From the NCBI GenBank assembly GCA_003242675.1, contig QGVE01000071.1, positions 1 through 13,205 on the forward strand: a stretch of DNA of 13,205 nt, given 5' to 3'. This document shows, in pieces, positions 1 through 6,584 of the stretch. This DNA comes from Bacillota bacterium. Lineage in GTDB: Bacteria > Bacillota_E > Symbiobacteriia > Symbiobacteriales > Symbiobacteriaceae. A program made the position numbers and the translations under genes. Each line of letters starts with the position of its first letter. Position 1 is the stretch's first letter. The notes below the pieces were generated by a model that saw only the letters and a program-made list of their open reading frames with translations, was not told the DNA's origin and ran no database searches.

Positions 1-87
1 ATCATGTTGCTGGCGGGCATCGCGCTCTTCGTGGGGTACGGGTCGCGGCCCCCGGCGCCTGTGCGGGCGGCTTCCATCGCGGACTGA
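1..87 (+). CDS. C-terminal fragment of a membrane-anchored protein
   Basis: Reading frame 1 is open from the window edge to a TGA at 85-87 and gives 28 residues. They begin with a hydrophobic run (IMLLAGIALFVGYG) and end in a short polar, Pro/Ala-rich tail. This looks like the last membrane segment and tail of a protein whose main part lies outside the window. An internal ATG at 4-6 has no visible ribosome binding site, so a complete tiny gene is unlikely. The family cannot be named from so little sequence. Confidence 0.45.
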   Translation: MMLLAGIALFVGYGSRPPAPVRAASIAD

Positions 88-134
88 GGCCTGTGGCGTG
101 CGCCGGTCAGGCCCGAAGGCGGCCGGCGGCGGCG

Positions 135-260
135 TCACCTCCGCCAGCGGGGGAGGATCCGCCCCGTCCGCCTGCAGTGGCGCCGGTACTCGTCGCCGAA
201 GTGCTGGAGGAGCATCCGTTCCTCCTGTGGAATCCGAACCAGCAGCAGAGGCACCAGGGC
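135..260 (-). pseudogene. Decayed C-terminal remnant of an ICMT-like methyltransferase
   Basis: The minus strand encodes a block at 138-239 reading VRIPQEERMLLQHFGDEY followed by RRHCRRTGRILPRWRR, with TGA at 135-137. The pattern 'EERxLLxxFGxEYxxYxxRTGRxLP' is the usual C-terminus of the isoprenylcysteine carboxyl methyltransferase / phospholipid methyltransferase-like family of membrane proteins. A short hydrophobic stretch (ALVPLLL) precedes it in frame. Further upstream the frame turns into Arg- and Gly-rich sequence with no membrane segments. Another minus-strand frame reads PPYAWIAGPASLVPW, weakly like the family's preceding membrane helix, which suggests a frameshift or deletion. No start codon or ribosome binding site is apparent. 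I infer a dead remnant facing the macro-domain gene. Confidence 0.6.
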
Positions 261-380
261 ACAAGGCTGGCGGGACCGGCAATCCAGGCGTAGGGCGGTC
301 CGGGCCCTTCTCCGGCGAGCCGGAGGCCGATGGCCCCCGCCCCCACGTCGACCCTCGCCAAGCCAGTGAGGTGGTTTCTG

Positions 381-806
381 ATGCAGTCCAAGTACCCAAA
401 CATCATCTACCGGCAGGGCGATCTGCTTTCGGCTTACCAGGACGGCATTACCGTCATCGGGCATCAGTGCAACTGTCTGGGGGTCTGGAACGGGGGGCTC
501 CATCGCCAGATCGGCCGCCGCTTTCCGGAAGTCATCCGGCAGTACCTGGCTCACCAGTGGAAGCTGGGGGATATGCGCATCTTCGACACCCACATCCCCA
601 ACTTCCGCATCGCGTACCTGGCAGGGCAGTACGCTTACGGCAACAGCCAGAAGACGGGCAAGGTCTACACCCGACTCCACGCCCTCTGTGCAGCGATGGA
701 AAAGCTGGCGAAGACCCTTTCGCCCGCGGACCGGCTGGCGTTTCCGCACGACACCCACGGCAACCCGTTCCCGGTCCTCGACGCCACCAGCAAGACCGTC
801 GAATAG
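381..806 (+). CDS. Macro-domain-like protein, C-terminally shortened
   Basis: Macro domains bind ADP-ribose or related nucleotides, and some remove ADP-ribose from proteins or nucleic acids. The ATG at 381 is chosen because AGGTGG lies about six bases upstream; an upstream in-frame ATG at 330 has no such site. The 141-residue product opens with the typical 'IIYRQGDLL' strand, then ITVIGHQCNCLGV, which fits the first nucleotide-binding region, then RQIGRRFPEV, KLGD and a GQYAYGN motif, in family order. Two things are odd. The Gly loop after NCLGV reads WNGGLHRQI instead of the usual MGAGIAKQI type. The second loop (typically GIGCGLAGG) and the last helix are replaced by FPHDTHGNPFPVLDATSKTVE. 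The gene may be decayed or functionally diverged. EamA starts 54 bases downstream on the same strand. Confidence 0.7.
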   Translation: MQSKYPNIIYRQGDLLSAYQDGITVIGHQCNCLGVWNGGLHRQIGRRFPEVIRQYLAHQWKLGDMRIFDTHIPNFRIAYLAGQYAYGNSQKTGKVYTRLHALCAAMEKLAKTLSPADRLAFPHDTHGNPFPVLDATSKTVE

Positions 807-860
807 ATTGTCTGCACTGATCTGGCATCGATTGAAGCTGTTCCAGGAGGCCCGACGACC

Positions 861-1277
861 ATGTGGAAGCTGTACGCAGTCCTCGCCGCGGTATTCGCCG
901 CGCTGACGTCGATCCTCGCCAAGATCGGCATCAAGGGCGTCGACTCGAACCTGGCCACGGCCATCCGCACTACAGTGATCATCTTCCTTTCTTGGGGAAT
1001 CGTTTTCGCCATCGGCGAACATCACTCGATCCGGAACCTCACCCGCCACAACTGGATCTTCCTCATCCTCTCCGGCCTGGCCACCGGGCTCTCCTGGCTC
1101 TTCTACTACAAGGCCATCGCCCTGGGCGACGTCTCCAAGGTCGCCCCGATCGACAAGTCCAGCATCGCCCTGACGCTGATCCTCTCCTACTTCATCCTCG
1201 GCGAGTCGCTCACGCCCAAGACGCTGCTGGCCGGCGCCCTGATCGTCGCCGGCACGTTCCTGATGCTGTGGAAGTGA
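861..1277 (+). CDS. Small EamA-family (DMT) transporter, single repeat
   Basis: The product is a 138-residue, almost entirely hydrophobic protein with about five predicted membrane helices (roughly residues 5-25, 37-52, 65-90, 101-115 and 121-137). Motifs such as LTSILAKIGIKG near the N-terminus, FYYKAIALGDVSKVAPIDK in the middle and the final ILGESLTPKTLLAGALIVAG match the single-domain EamA proteins. These have half the length of the ten-helix drug/metabolite transporters and probably work as dimers in the cytoplasmic membrane. The substrate cannot be told from sequence. The ATG is preceded by AGGAGG at 845-850. A strong hairpin lies 54 bases past the stop. The gene may be co-transcribed with the macro-domain gene upstream. 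Confidence 0.85.
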   Translation: MWKLYAVLAAVFAALTSILAKIGIKGVDSNLATAIRTTVIIFLSWGIVFAIGEHHSIRNLTRHNWIFLILSGLATGLSWLFYYKAIALGDVSKVAPIDKSSIALTLILSYFILGESLTPKTLLAGALIVAGTFLMLWK

Positions 1278-1330
1278 ATGGCCCTGCAGTTCCGCGGGCC
1301 AGCTATGCCGACCTGCGCGAAGCACGTATT

Positions 1331-1363
1331 CAGGCGGTCCCGCCCCCGCGGCGGGACCGCCTG
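1331..1363. terminator. Convergent hairpin terminator
   Basis: A perfect 14-bp stem (CAGGCGGTCCCGCC, 1331-1344) pairs with 1350-1363 around the five-base loop CCCGC. It sits between the end of the plus-strand EamA gene and the end of the minus-strand lipoprotein gene, so it can serve both. Neither side has a clear T-run, so efficiency is uncertain. Confidence 0.65.
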
Positions 1364-1461
1364 TGTTCATAAAGGCGACACGCACGTTCCGGGGCCGCGT
1401 TCCGCCGCGGTGTGCGGCCGTCACTGTAGGCCCTGCAGCGCTCCGGCCTGGTCCGAGGCCC

Positions 1462-2508
1462 TCACGGTGCGCTGCCGAGCCGCACGGTCGCCAACACCCT
1501 GTCGCAGATCGGCCTCGCCATCCGCTCCCAATTCTCCCACTCATATACCCTGGTCACCGAACACACGACCTCGTAGCCGGCATCGCCGGCGACCGTCAGG
1601 TAGCGGGCGCGGTACGTCGCTCCCTGCCCATTTTCCCCCTGTTCGACCTCGAGCACGTAAGCCGCCTGGTGCGCCCCCAGTTGGCCAATGCCGTGTTCCA
1701 GCGCCCGTTCCCCGGCCTGTGCCGCCGCGTCCCGGAGCAGCTCGTCCAGGTCCCGCCCGACCAGTTCCGTTCTGCGCTCCACCGTGAGCGTCGTGCGCTC
1801 GTCCAGCGGGAGAGTCAGCCGGCCTTCCTCCACCAGGGGAATCGCTGCCACGACGGGGTGCTCCAGTCGAATTCCCTGTTGCTCGTCGCGGTACTCCACC
1901 AGAGGAGCATCCGCCGCGGATGCGTGCCCGTGGGCCCGGCCCCTCCCGACACTGGCCGAGAAGCGTACGCCGCCGTCGTCACCAGCATTCAGCGCGAAAC
2001 CGGTCAACTGGTTCTCGGGCGGCAGGTGTACCACCCAGAACCCGTTGTCAACACGGGCCCGAGTCGGCTCCGCTCCCTCCCGGTCGAGGGTCAGCTCCAC
2101 CCAGGTGATGGCCGGGTCCAGCACCTCGCCGAAGACGACGTGCGTCTCGGCCTTAACGTGGGTCACGGTGCCGATCTTCTCCTCCAGGTACCCCAGGTTC
2201 GCCCGGCCGTAGGAGAGCGCGCCCAGGCGGGGCAGGGGGCCGCCCAGGGCCACCGCCTCGGTCATGCGCCACTGCCCGAGGTCCAATCTCTCCAGCAGCG
2301 TGGCCGTGGGGCCGTGATCGCCGGCCTTGAACAGCACCAGACTCCGGTTGCGGTCAAAGGGCTCCACGTAGAGGATGGCGATCGGTGTGTCCAACACTTC
2401 GCCCAGAGCTTCCTCCATCGTGGGATACGCCGGGAACCCGCTCCCGGTGCAGGCCGCCAGGAGGGCGGCGAGCGCGAGCAGCGCAACCAAACGCATCACG
2501 CTGTGCAT
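1462..2508 (-). CDS. Putative lipoprotein
   Basis: The 348-residue product begins MHSVMRLVALLALAALLAAC, a signal peptide with lipobox LAAC and lipidated Cys20, so it should be anchored to the outer face of the cytoplasmic membrane. ATG 2508 is preferred over ATG 2526 because GGAGG lies about 11 bases before it. Residues 30-75 (MEEALGEVLDTPIAILYVE... SLVLFKAG...) resemble a domain I have seen in Firmicute lipoproteins of unknown function. The rest is mixed beta-rich sequence, ending with a segment containing two cysteines (EVVCSVTR and RPICDRVLATVRL). No enzyme motif is visible. It is the last gene of a minus-strand run and ends near the hairpin at 1331-1363. The function is unknown. Confidence 0.8.
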   Translation of the reverse strand: MHSVMRLVALLALAALLAACTGSGFPAYPTMEEALGEVLDTPIAILYVEPFDRNRSLVLFKAGDHGPTATLLERLDLGQWRMTEAVALGGPLPRLGALSYGRANLGYLEEKIGTVTHVKAETHVVFGEVLDPAITWVELTLDREGAEPTRARVDNGFWVVHLPPENQLTGFALNAGDDGGVRFSASVGRGRAHGHASAADAPLVEYRDEQQGIRLEHPVVAAIPLVEEGRLTLPLDERTTLTVERRTELVGRDLDELLRDAAAQAGERALEHGIGQLGAHQAAYVLEVEQGENGQGATYRARYLTVAGDAGYEVVCSVTRVYEWENWERMARPICDRVLATVRLGSAP

Positions 2509-2592
2509 GCAAGACCCAGCCTCCATGTGGAGTCTTCAGCACACGGCGCCGAACGGGCAGGCGCGAGCGGCCTGTTCGCTTCAGTCCAAGTC

Positions 2593-2970
2593 TCAGCACT
2601 GGGTCAGCGTGAAGCCACTCTCGTTCATCTGCAGCTCGAAGGTGACGTACGCGTCGTTGGCCCCAGCCCGCTTGATGTGGTAGGCCGGGACCCGCACCGT
2701 GTCGGACACGGCACGGGGGTTGAACGGGACCCCCTCGTCGGCATCGAAGGAAGTGCCGTTGGGCAGCAGGGAGAAGGCGTAGTGGGTGGGCGAGCGGGCC
2801 GCCCCGGAGTTCGGGGCGAACTGCCAGTGGGTGGCATCCACGTCAAGCCGCGCCGCCGACGCATCGTAGCCCTCCGGGAAGCGCATCTCAATCTCGATGG
2901 CCAGGTCGCGCTTCTCGGCCTTGACCGTGACCCCCTTCTTCAACCGCTTTAACGTCGGGGACCGTGCCAT
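2593..2970 (-). CDS. Hypothetical protein, 5' end merging into tandem repeats
   Basis: I do not recognise this protein. The frame codes for about 125 residues from ATG 2970, or 145 from 3030 inside the repeats. Residues after about 13 look genuine: VTVKAEKRDLAIEIEMRFPEGYD, a beta-rich middle and a C-terminus ending NESGFTLTQC. There is no signal peptide, membrane helix or catalytic motif. No good ribosome binding site precedes either start, and the extra N-terminal residues would be encoded by the 20-bp repeats themselves. A plausible reading is that the true 5' end was lost or replaced when the repeats formed, leaving a fragment. The lipoprotein gene begins 84 bases downstream on the same strand. 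Confidence 0.5.
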   Translation of the reverse strand: MARSPTLKRLKKGVTVKAEKRDLAIEIEMRFPEGYDASAARLDVDATHWQFAPNSGAARSPTHYAFSLLPNGTSFDADEGVPFNPRAVSDTVRVPAYHIKRAGANDAYVTFELQMNESGFTLTQC

Positions 2971-3080
2971 CCCACACGGGACATTGCCATCCCGTTGGAG
3001 ATATTGCCATCCCGTTCGGGATACTGCCATCCTGTTCGGGACAGTGCCATCCCCGATACGGGACGCTGCCCTCCTGTGCC
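2964..3080. repeat. 20-bp tandem repeats built on a CCCGTTCGGG-type palindrome
   Basis: Five units begin at 2964, 2984, 3004, 3024 and 3044, with a sixth degenerate unit from about 3065. Each starts TGCCATCC and carries an inverted repeat; the best is ATCCCGTTCGGGAT at 3011-3024, which is perfect. The other units vary by a few bases (CACACGGGAC, GTTGGAGAT, TGTTCGGGAC, CGATACGGGAC). The period is exactly 20 bases for the first four units. The array lies directly after the stop of the VOC-DinB gene (3083) and overlaps the apparent 5' end of the next gene. Confidence 0.85.
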
Positions 3081-3082
3081 GG

Positions 3083-3910
3083 TCAGACCCCGTGCACCCG
3101 CCGCGTCTGCCAGATCTGCTCCACGTGGCCGGCGGCGTGCGCGCCCAGCATGCCGACCATACGGCGGACCGTCTGGCGGGATCCGGCCTCGTTCACCGTG
3201 TACCGGTCGAGGGCCCCGGGCACGTGCTCGATGAGTTGGAGCAGGTGCTCGTGCACGGCGCGGAAGAGGGCCACGGAGGGCTGGATGGGCCGGCGGTCTG
3301 AGCGCAGCCCGGCGTCCCACGCGTCCGGGTCGTAAGGGTTGGGCCGGTAGAGGCGTCCGGGCTCGGCGATGGCGTAGCGCAGGCCCGCCACCGCGCCCAG
3401 TGCGGAGTCCGTCATGTGGTGCACGATCTGCCGGATCGACCACTTTCCCGGCGCCCGGGTCAGGTCCAGCTGCGCCTCGGTGAGGCCCGCGAGGGCCTCC
3501 TCCAGCCGGTCCGGTGCGGAAGCGAAGAGCGCGAGCAGCTGGTCATCCGTCAGGTCGCTCTCCGTCCAGTAGCTGATGGTGTATCCGTTGGGGTCGGCGA
3601 GCTCCAGCTTCCGCTCGCCCCAGTCCGTCCGGATGAGCTCCGCCCCCGGCAGTTGCCGGGCCGTGGCCTCGATGTCGGGCGTGTACAGGTAGATCACGGC
3701 CCCGGGCTTGAACACCTTGTAGTTGGGCGCCGCGTACCGGCTGACATCGCCAGTATCCGGACCCGCCAGCAGCACGTGGCCGATCGGGGCCTCCAGGTGT
3801 GCGGCGTCGGGGTACGTCGCAACGGGCTTCCATCCGAGCGTATCTACGTAAAACGCCAGGCTCTCCGCCAGGTCCTGGACCGGGATCACCTTCCCGGGCT
3901 TCACCGACAC
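3083..3910 (-). CDS. VOC-domain / DinB-like-domain fusion protein
   Basis: The product has 275 residues if it starts at GTG 3910, which has GGGAGG nine bases upstream. ATG 3919 lies immediately against that site, so it is less likely. Residues about 3-116 form a vicinal-oxygen-chelate (glyoxalase/bleomycin-resistance) domain: KVIPVQDLAESLAFYVDTLGW at the start and LELADPNGYTISYW at the end. The last strand lacks the usual acidic metal ligand. Residues about 122-270 form a DinB/YfiT-like four-helix domain, with APGKWSIRQIVHHMTDS and the later GAHAAGHVEQ. The likely metal-binding histidines (164 or 165, 258 and 262) are present. DinB-like proteins include thiol-dependent transferases, so a detoxifying enzyme is possible. 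The substrate is unknown. It is followed at once by the 20-bp repeats. Confidence 0.85.
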   Translation of the reverse strand: MSVKPGKVIPVQDLAESLAFYVDTLGWKPVATYPDAAHLEAPIGHVLLAGPDTGDVSRYAAPNYKVFKPGAVIYLYTPDIEATARQLPGAELIRTDWGERKLELADPNGYTISYWTESDLTDDQLLALFASAPDRLEEALAGLTEAQLDLTRAPGKWSIRQIVHHMTDSALGAVAGLRYAIAEPGRLYRPNPYDPDAWDAGLRSDRRPIQPSVALFRAVHEHLLQLIEHVPGALDRYTVNEAGSRQTVRRMVGMLGAHAAGHVEQIWQTRRVHGV

Positions 3911-4081
3911 AGTGACCATCCTCCCGCGAGTGCGGCCCCCGGGCGCGCCCCTTCCGGACACGGGGCCTGTGCTGTGCCCGAGTGCCGCCTGGTTCCCTCC
4001 TCACCCTCTACCACGCACGCCGGGGGCAAAAGGATCGCGGGCACACGAACGGGCACGTCCGGACTGTTCGTCTACGTCAGG

Positions 4082-5113
4082 CTACCGCCTGGGAATCGGT
4101 TTCCGGGCCTGCAGGGGATTTCCCGCCAGGATCTGCTCCACTTCCTCCCATCCCTCGGGGAAGGCGTAGTTGTACCGGGCGGGCAGGGCAAAGACGTACT
4201 CGTCGTTGCGCCCGAGTTCGCTGGGCCCGACCGGCGCCGCGCCGATGTGGAACTCCCCGGCCTGCAGCTTCTCCCACTGGCTCACGGTGAAGACCATGAT
4301 GGGGATGTCCTGCCGGGGGGCTTCGGCCCGCCAGTCGGGATGCCGGATCCGGATCAGCGGCCCGGTTTCAACCGGGTCGCTTCCCCCTTCCGGCAGGCCC
4401 TCCCATTTCTCGGTCACAACGGTGTACCCTTCCCAGCTCTCCGGCAGAGAAAAGACGAAGCCGTACTCCCCGTTGACATACGTCACCGGCCCGGGGACGA
4501 CGTAATCGCCCAGGATGACGTCGGTGATCAGCCAGGAGTCCCCGGTTCGGGTGACCACCAGCGTAATGGTGCGCGTGGCGCTGAAGCCGTCTTCGGTGTC
4601 CGTACTCGACTTTTCGACGATATAGCCCTGAACCTCATATGCGCCGTCGGATTCGCCTTGTGCGCGCGGGGCGATCGTCAGGACCTCGATGTGATCCGGC
4701 CAGGGGCTGGACACCAGACGCCCGGGTGCGCTGGTCGGGTCGGCCTTCCAGCGCTCCAGCAGCTCGGGGGAAACCAGACCACCGTAATGCTCCTCCATGC
4801 TCTTCGCCACGATCTCCTCCGGCGCCAGCAGGGACACGTCTTTCAACCTTCGCCCGAACTCCTCCACGACGGCGCGGACCGCCGCTTCCCCGTCCCCCCC
4901 GAGGTGGGCCTCGCGCCCAGCATGGGTTGAGCCCTCCACGGCGGTCTGGCCCTGTGCGGCGGTCGAGCCGTGGTCTCCGGCCACCGCCTGCTGCAGCGCC
5001 GGCTCGGACGCCTGGTCCTCCGGCCGGTTCGTTCCGGCATCACCTGAGGTGGTACAGCCGGCCAGGGCGAGCGCGACCAGCGCTGCGACAACCGCTGCCC
5101 GTATCCGCTCCAT
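4082..5113 (-). CDS. Putative lipoprotein with NTF2-like middle region
   Basis: The 343-residue product starts MERIRAAVVAALVALALAGC, a signal peptide with lipobox LAGC and Cys20 as the lipidation site. A polar low-complexity linker (about residues 21-75) follows. Residues about 75-205 alternate helix and strand and include VRAVVEEFGRRLKDVSLL and GDSWLITDVILGDY, a pattern common in NTF2-like/DUF4829-type domains of Firmicute lipoproteins. Residues about 215-330 (YGFVFSLPESWEGYTVV... IRIRHPDW... IPIMVFTVSQWEKLQ) resemble a PsbP-like surface domain. The start is supported by GGAGGAG upstream of the ATG. The protein probably sits outside the membrane; its role is unknown. Its organisation is similar to that of the lipoprotein at 1462-2508, but the two are not obviously homologous. 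Confidence 0.8.
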   Translation of the reverse strand: MERIRAAVVAALVALALAGCTTSGDAGTNRPEDQASEPALQQAVAGDHGSTAAQGQTAVEGSTHAGREAHLGGDGEAAVRAVVEEFGRRLKDVSLLAPEEIVAKSMEEHYGGLVSPELLERWKADPTSAPGRLVSSPWPDHIEVLTIAPRAQGESDGAYEVQGYIVEKSSTDTEDGFSATRTITLVVTRTGDSWLITDVILGDYVVPGPVTYVNGEYGFVFSLPESWEGYTVVTEKWEGLPEGGSDPVETGPLIRIRHPDWRAEAPRQDIPIMVFTVSQWEKLQAGEFHIGAAPVGPSELGRNDEYVFALPARYNYAFPEGWEEVEQILAGNPLQARKPIPRR

Positions 5114-5441
5114 CGTGATCGCTCCTCCTCCGTTTTCACCCGGTTGGACGGATCGGGATCCTGCGCTGTTTCATCGCCGAATTGATTTCTGGGGCATTTC
5201 TTTCAGGGAGCCTGCGTGTGTTCACCTGTGATGCTGACATCCTTCCCCTGGTCCTTTTCCTGCGCCCTGTGCGGTCAGCCCGCAGGCTGACGCCCCGCAT
5301 GCGACTGGCGCCCGCCGGCGGAGTTTCCCGCTCTCCCTCCGGCACTGCGCTGCGGCCACTGCACTCACACCGGCATTCCATGACCCCGACGCCTCCTCCC
5401 CTACCCCTGATGGCGCCCCGATCCCCGTCCTCCCCTGTTTC

Positions 5442-5489
5442 CTCCCACATCTTGTGGGTTTCACGCACCGAAGTCCGGCCGCGTGGGAA
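5442..5489. repeat. 48-base hairpin element, copy 1
   Basis: This copy starts CTCCCACATCTTGTGGGTTT and ends GCGTGGGAA. It keeps the 48-base length and the outer arms of the best copy at 5889, but its inner right arm (GAAGTCCG) is diverged. The bases just after it (GATCGC...GCCCAG) recur after the degenerate copy at 5509-5556. Confidence 0.6.
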
Positions 5490-5508
5490 GATCGCGCCGC
5501 CCAGGGCA

Positions 5509-5556
5509 GGCACTCTGCGTCCTGCGTTTCGCTTCCGCACTCACCGGTCGTGGGAG
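5509..5556. repeat. Degenerate 48-base hairpin element, copy 1b
   Basis: The right outer arm TCGTGGGAG and the following GATCGC...GCCCAG match copy 1, and CCTGCGTTTCGC resembles the inner left arm. The left outer arm is lost. It lies 67 bases from copy 1, off the period of the other copies, and looks like a local partial duplication. Confidence 0.4.
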
Positions 5557-5665
5557 GATCGCACGGCCCAGCGCCGCCCTTCGACGAGAGTTCCGGCCGC
5601 GGCCTTCAACTGCGTGAACATGCAGGTCAGTCCTACAAGGCAAGCCGCCGTTTCAGCGCCGCTGG

Positions 5666-5713
5666 CTCCCACGACTTGAGCGTTACCCAGGGCAAACTCG
5701 CATTTCGTGCGAG
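5666..5713. repeat. 48-base hairpin element, copy 2 (type A)
   Basis: It reads CTCCCACGACTTGAGCGTTA, an eight-base loop, then AAACTCGCATTTCGTGCGAG. The outer nine-base arms pair with one mismatch; the inner arms pair poorly. The right half and the nearby GCAGGTGGC are shared with copy 4. Confidence 0.75.
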
Positions 5714-5888
5714 GTTCGGCGCAGGTGGCAAGGGGCAGGAACCCCGGTTCTTCGCAGCAAATGCAGACGCCGCTGTCAGTCCATGACTCGGGTGTCGCAC
5801 CCCGTCCCGACACCCCTGGGAATGCACCATTTCGTGCCGGCGCCAGCCCCACGGCGTGCAAGCACGACCGCCCCGGGGCAGCCCTTTC

Positions 5889-5936
5889 CTCCCACGACTT
5901 GTGCGTTTCCCGGCGCAAACGCACACATCGTGGGAG
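5889..5936. repeat. 48-base hairpin element, copy 3 (type B, best preserved)
   Basis: CTCCCACGA pairs perfectly with TCGTGGGAG (outer 9 bp). A 3x3 internal loop (CTT/ACA) separates this from a perfect inner 8-bp stem GTGCGTTT/AAACGCAC, closed by the eight-base loop CCCGGCGC. It is preceded by GCAGCC and followed by ACTCA, both shared with copy 5. Confidence 0.85.
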
Positions 5937-6097
5937 ACTCATGGCGAGCGGCGACACCCACGTAGCCAATCGCCTTCTCCGCGACAGCCACGCACCAAAC
6001 CACCTCATCCGGCCGCCCGGGACCCACCCCCCGGCTGCGTAGGAGTCCCCGCGGGGTGGTCCTGCGGTCACCGCTCGGGACGTTCACCTGCCCTACC

Positions 6098-6145
6098 CTC
6101 CCACGTCTTGTGCGTTTCGCCAGGCAAACTCGCATTTCGTGGGAG
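6098..6145. repeat. 48-base hairpin element, copy 4 (type A)
   Basis: It reads CTCCCACGTCTTGTGCGTTT, loop CGCCAGGC, then AAACTCGCATTTCGTGGGAG. Outer arms pair at eight of nine positions. The inner arms pair with one mismatch and one G-T wobble. The right half is identical to copy 2 except for one base, and GCAGGTGGC follows in both. Confidence 0.8.
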
Positions 6146-6307
6146 CTACGTGCAGGTGGCGCGCCGGGCGCCTTCTCGGCGCCGGCCATGGAGGCTCCGC
6201 AGCCGCCGGAGGATCAACGCCACCCCAGGTCACTCTCGTCCCCGGTTCATTCGTGGTATCGGGGCGCTCAGATTTCGGGGCATCCACGCGCCCTGCGGCA
6301 GCCGATC

Positions 6308-6355
6308 CTCCCACAACTTGCGAGGTTCGCGGGGGAAACGCACACGTCATGGAAG
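6308..6355. repeat. 48-base hairpin element, copy 5 (type B)
   Basis: It reads CTCCCACAACTTGCGAGGTT, an eight-base loop, then AAACGCACACGTCATGGAAG followed by ACTCA. Pairing is weaker than in copy 3, but length, register, right half and flanks (GCAGCC before, ACTCA after) match it. Confidence 0.7.
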
Positions 6356-6474
6356 ACTCACCGCAAGCAGCGCCCGCATGCGCCCCTCCCCGTCCCGCCA
6401 CCTGCGTGCAACCCGTACCTGGGCAACCTACGAATTCCCTCCCCCGGACCCTCATATACAGACTCCAGGCACGG

Positions 6475-6500
6475 AAAAGGCGGAGGCTCTCGCCTCCGCC
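6475..6500 (-). terminator. Rho-independent terminator of leuCD
   Basis: On the minus strand, GGCGGAGGC and GCCTCCGCC form a perfect 9-bp stem (6479-6500) with a four-base loop, followed by TTTT (6478-6475). It lies about 85 bases after the leuD stop in the right orientation. Confidence 0.85.
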
Positions 6501-6584
6501 AAATCCCACCCGTTACGTCTGCGGCAGCTCCTACGGCAGGATCACCGGCACGGCCTGCGACCAGGACCAGCCTCGGAGTGCGCC

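Larger units (their letters stand above)
5114..6584. other. Long non-coding interval carrying the hairpin repeat array
   Basis: About 1.47 kb between the lipoprotein start and the leuD stop has open frames in several directions, but their products are Arg/Pro/Ser-rich, lack family motifs and lack good ribosome binding sites. I therefore call no gene. The part 5114-5441 should contain the lipoprotein promoter, which I cannot pinpoint. It also has a small hairpin, GTCAGCC/GGCTGAC, at 5274-5291. From 5442 to 6355 the interval holds the 48-base palindromic elements listed separately. The leuD terminator follows at 6475-6500. Confidence 0.6.

Noticed and set aside
135..1544. A 469-codon open frame on the minus strand spanning the macro-domain and EamA genes
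   Set aside because: Apart from its last 34-40 residues, which carry the ICMT-like signature, it is a shadow of the two plus-strand genes and has no coherent domain or start signal.
5442..6355. CRISPR array
   Set aside because: The repeats are too diverged, the gaps of 161-176 bases are far too long, and no cas gene is near.
5442..6355. Integron cassette array with attC sites
   Set aside because: The palindromes are periodic, but they lack the GTTRRRY/RYYYAAC cores, and there are no cassette genes or integrase in the window.
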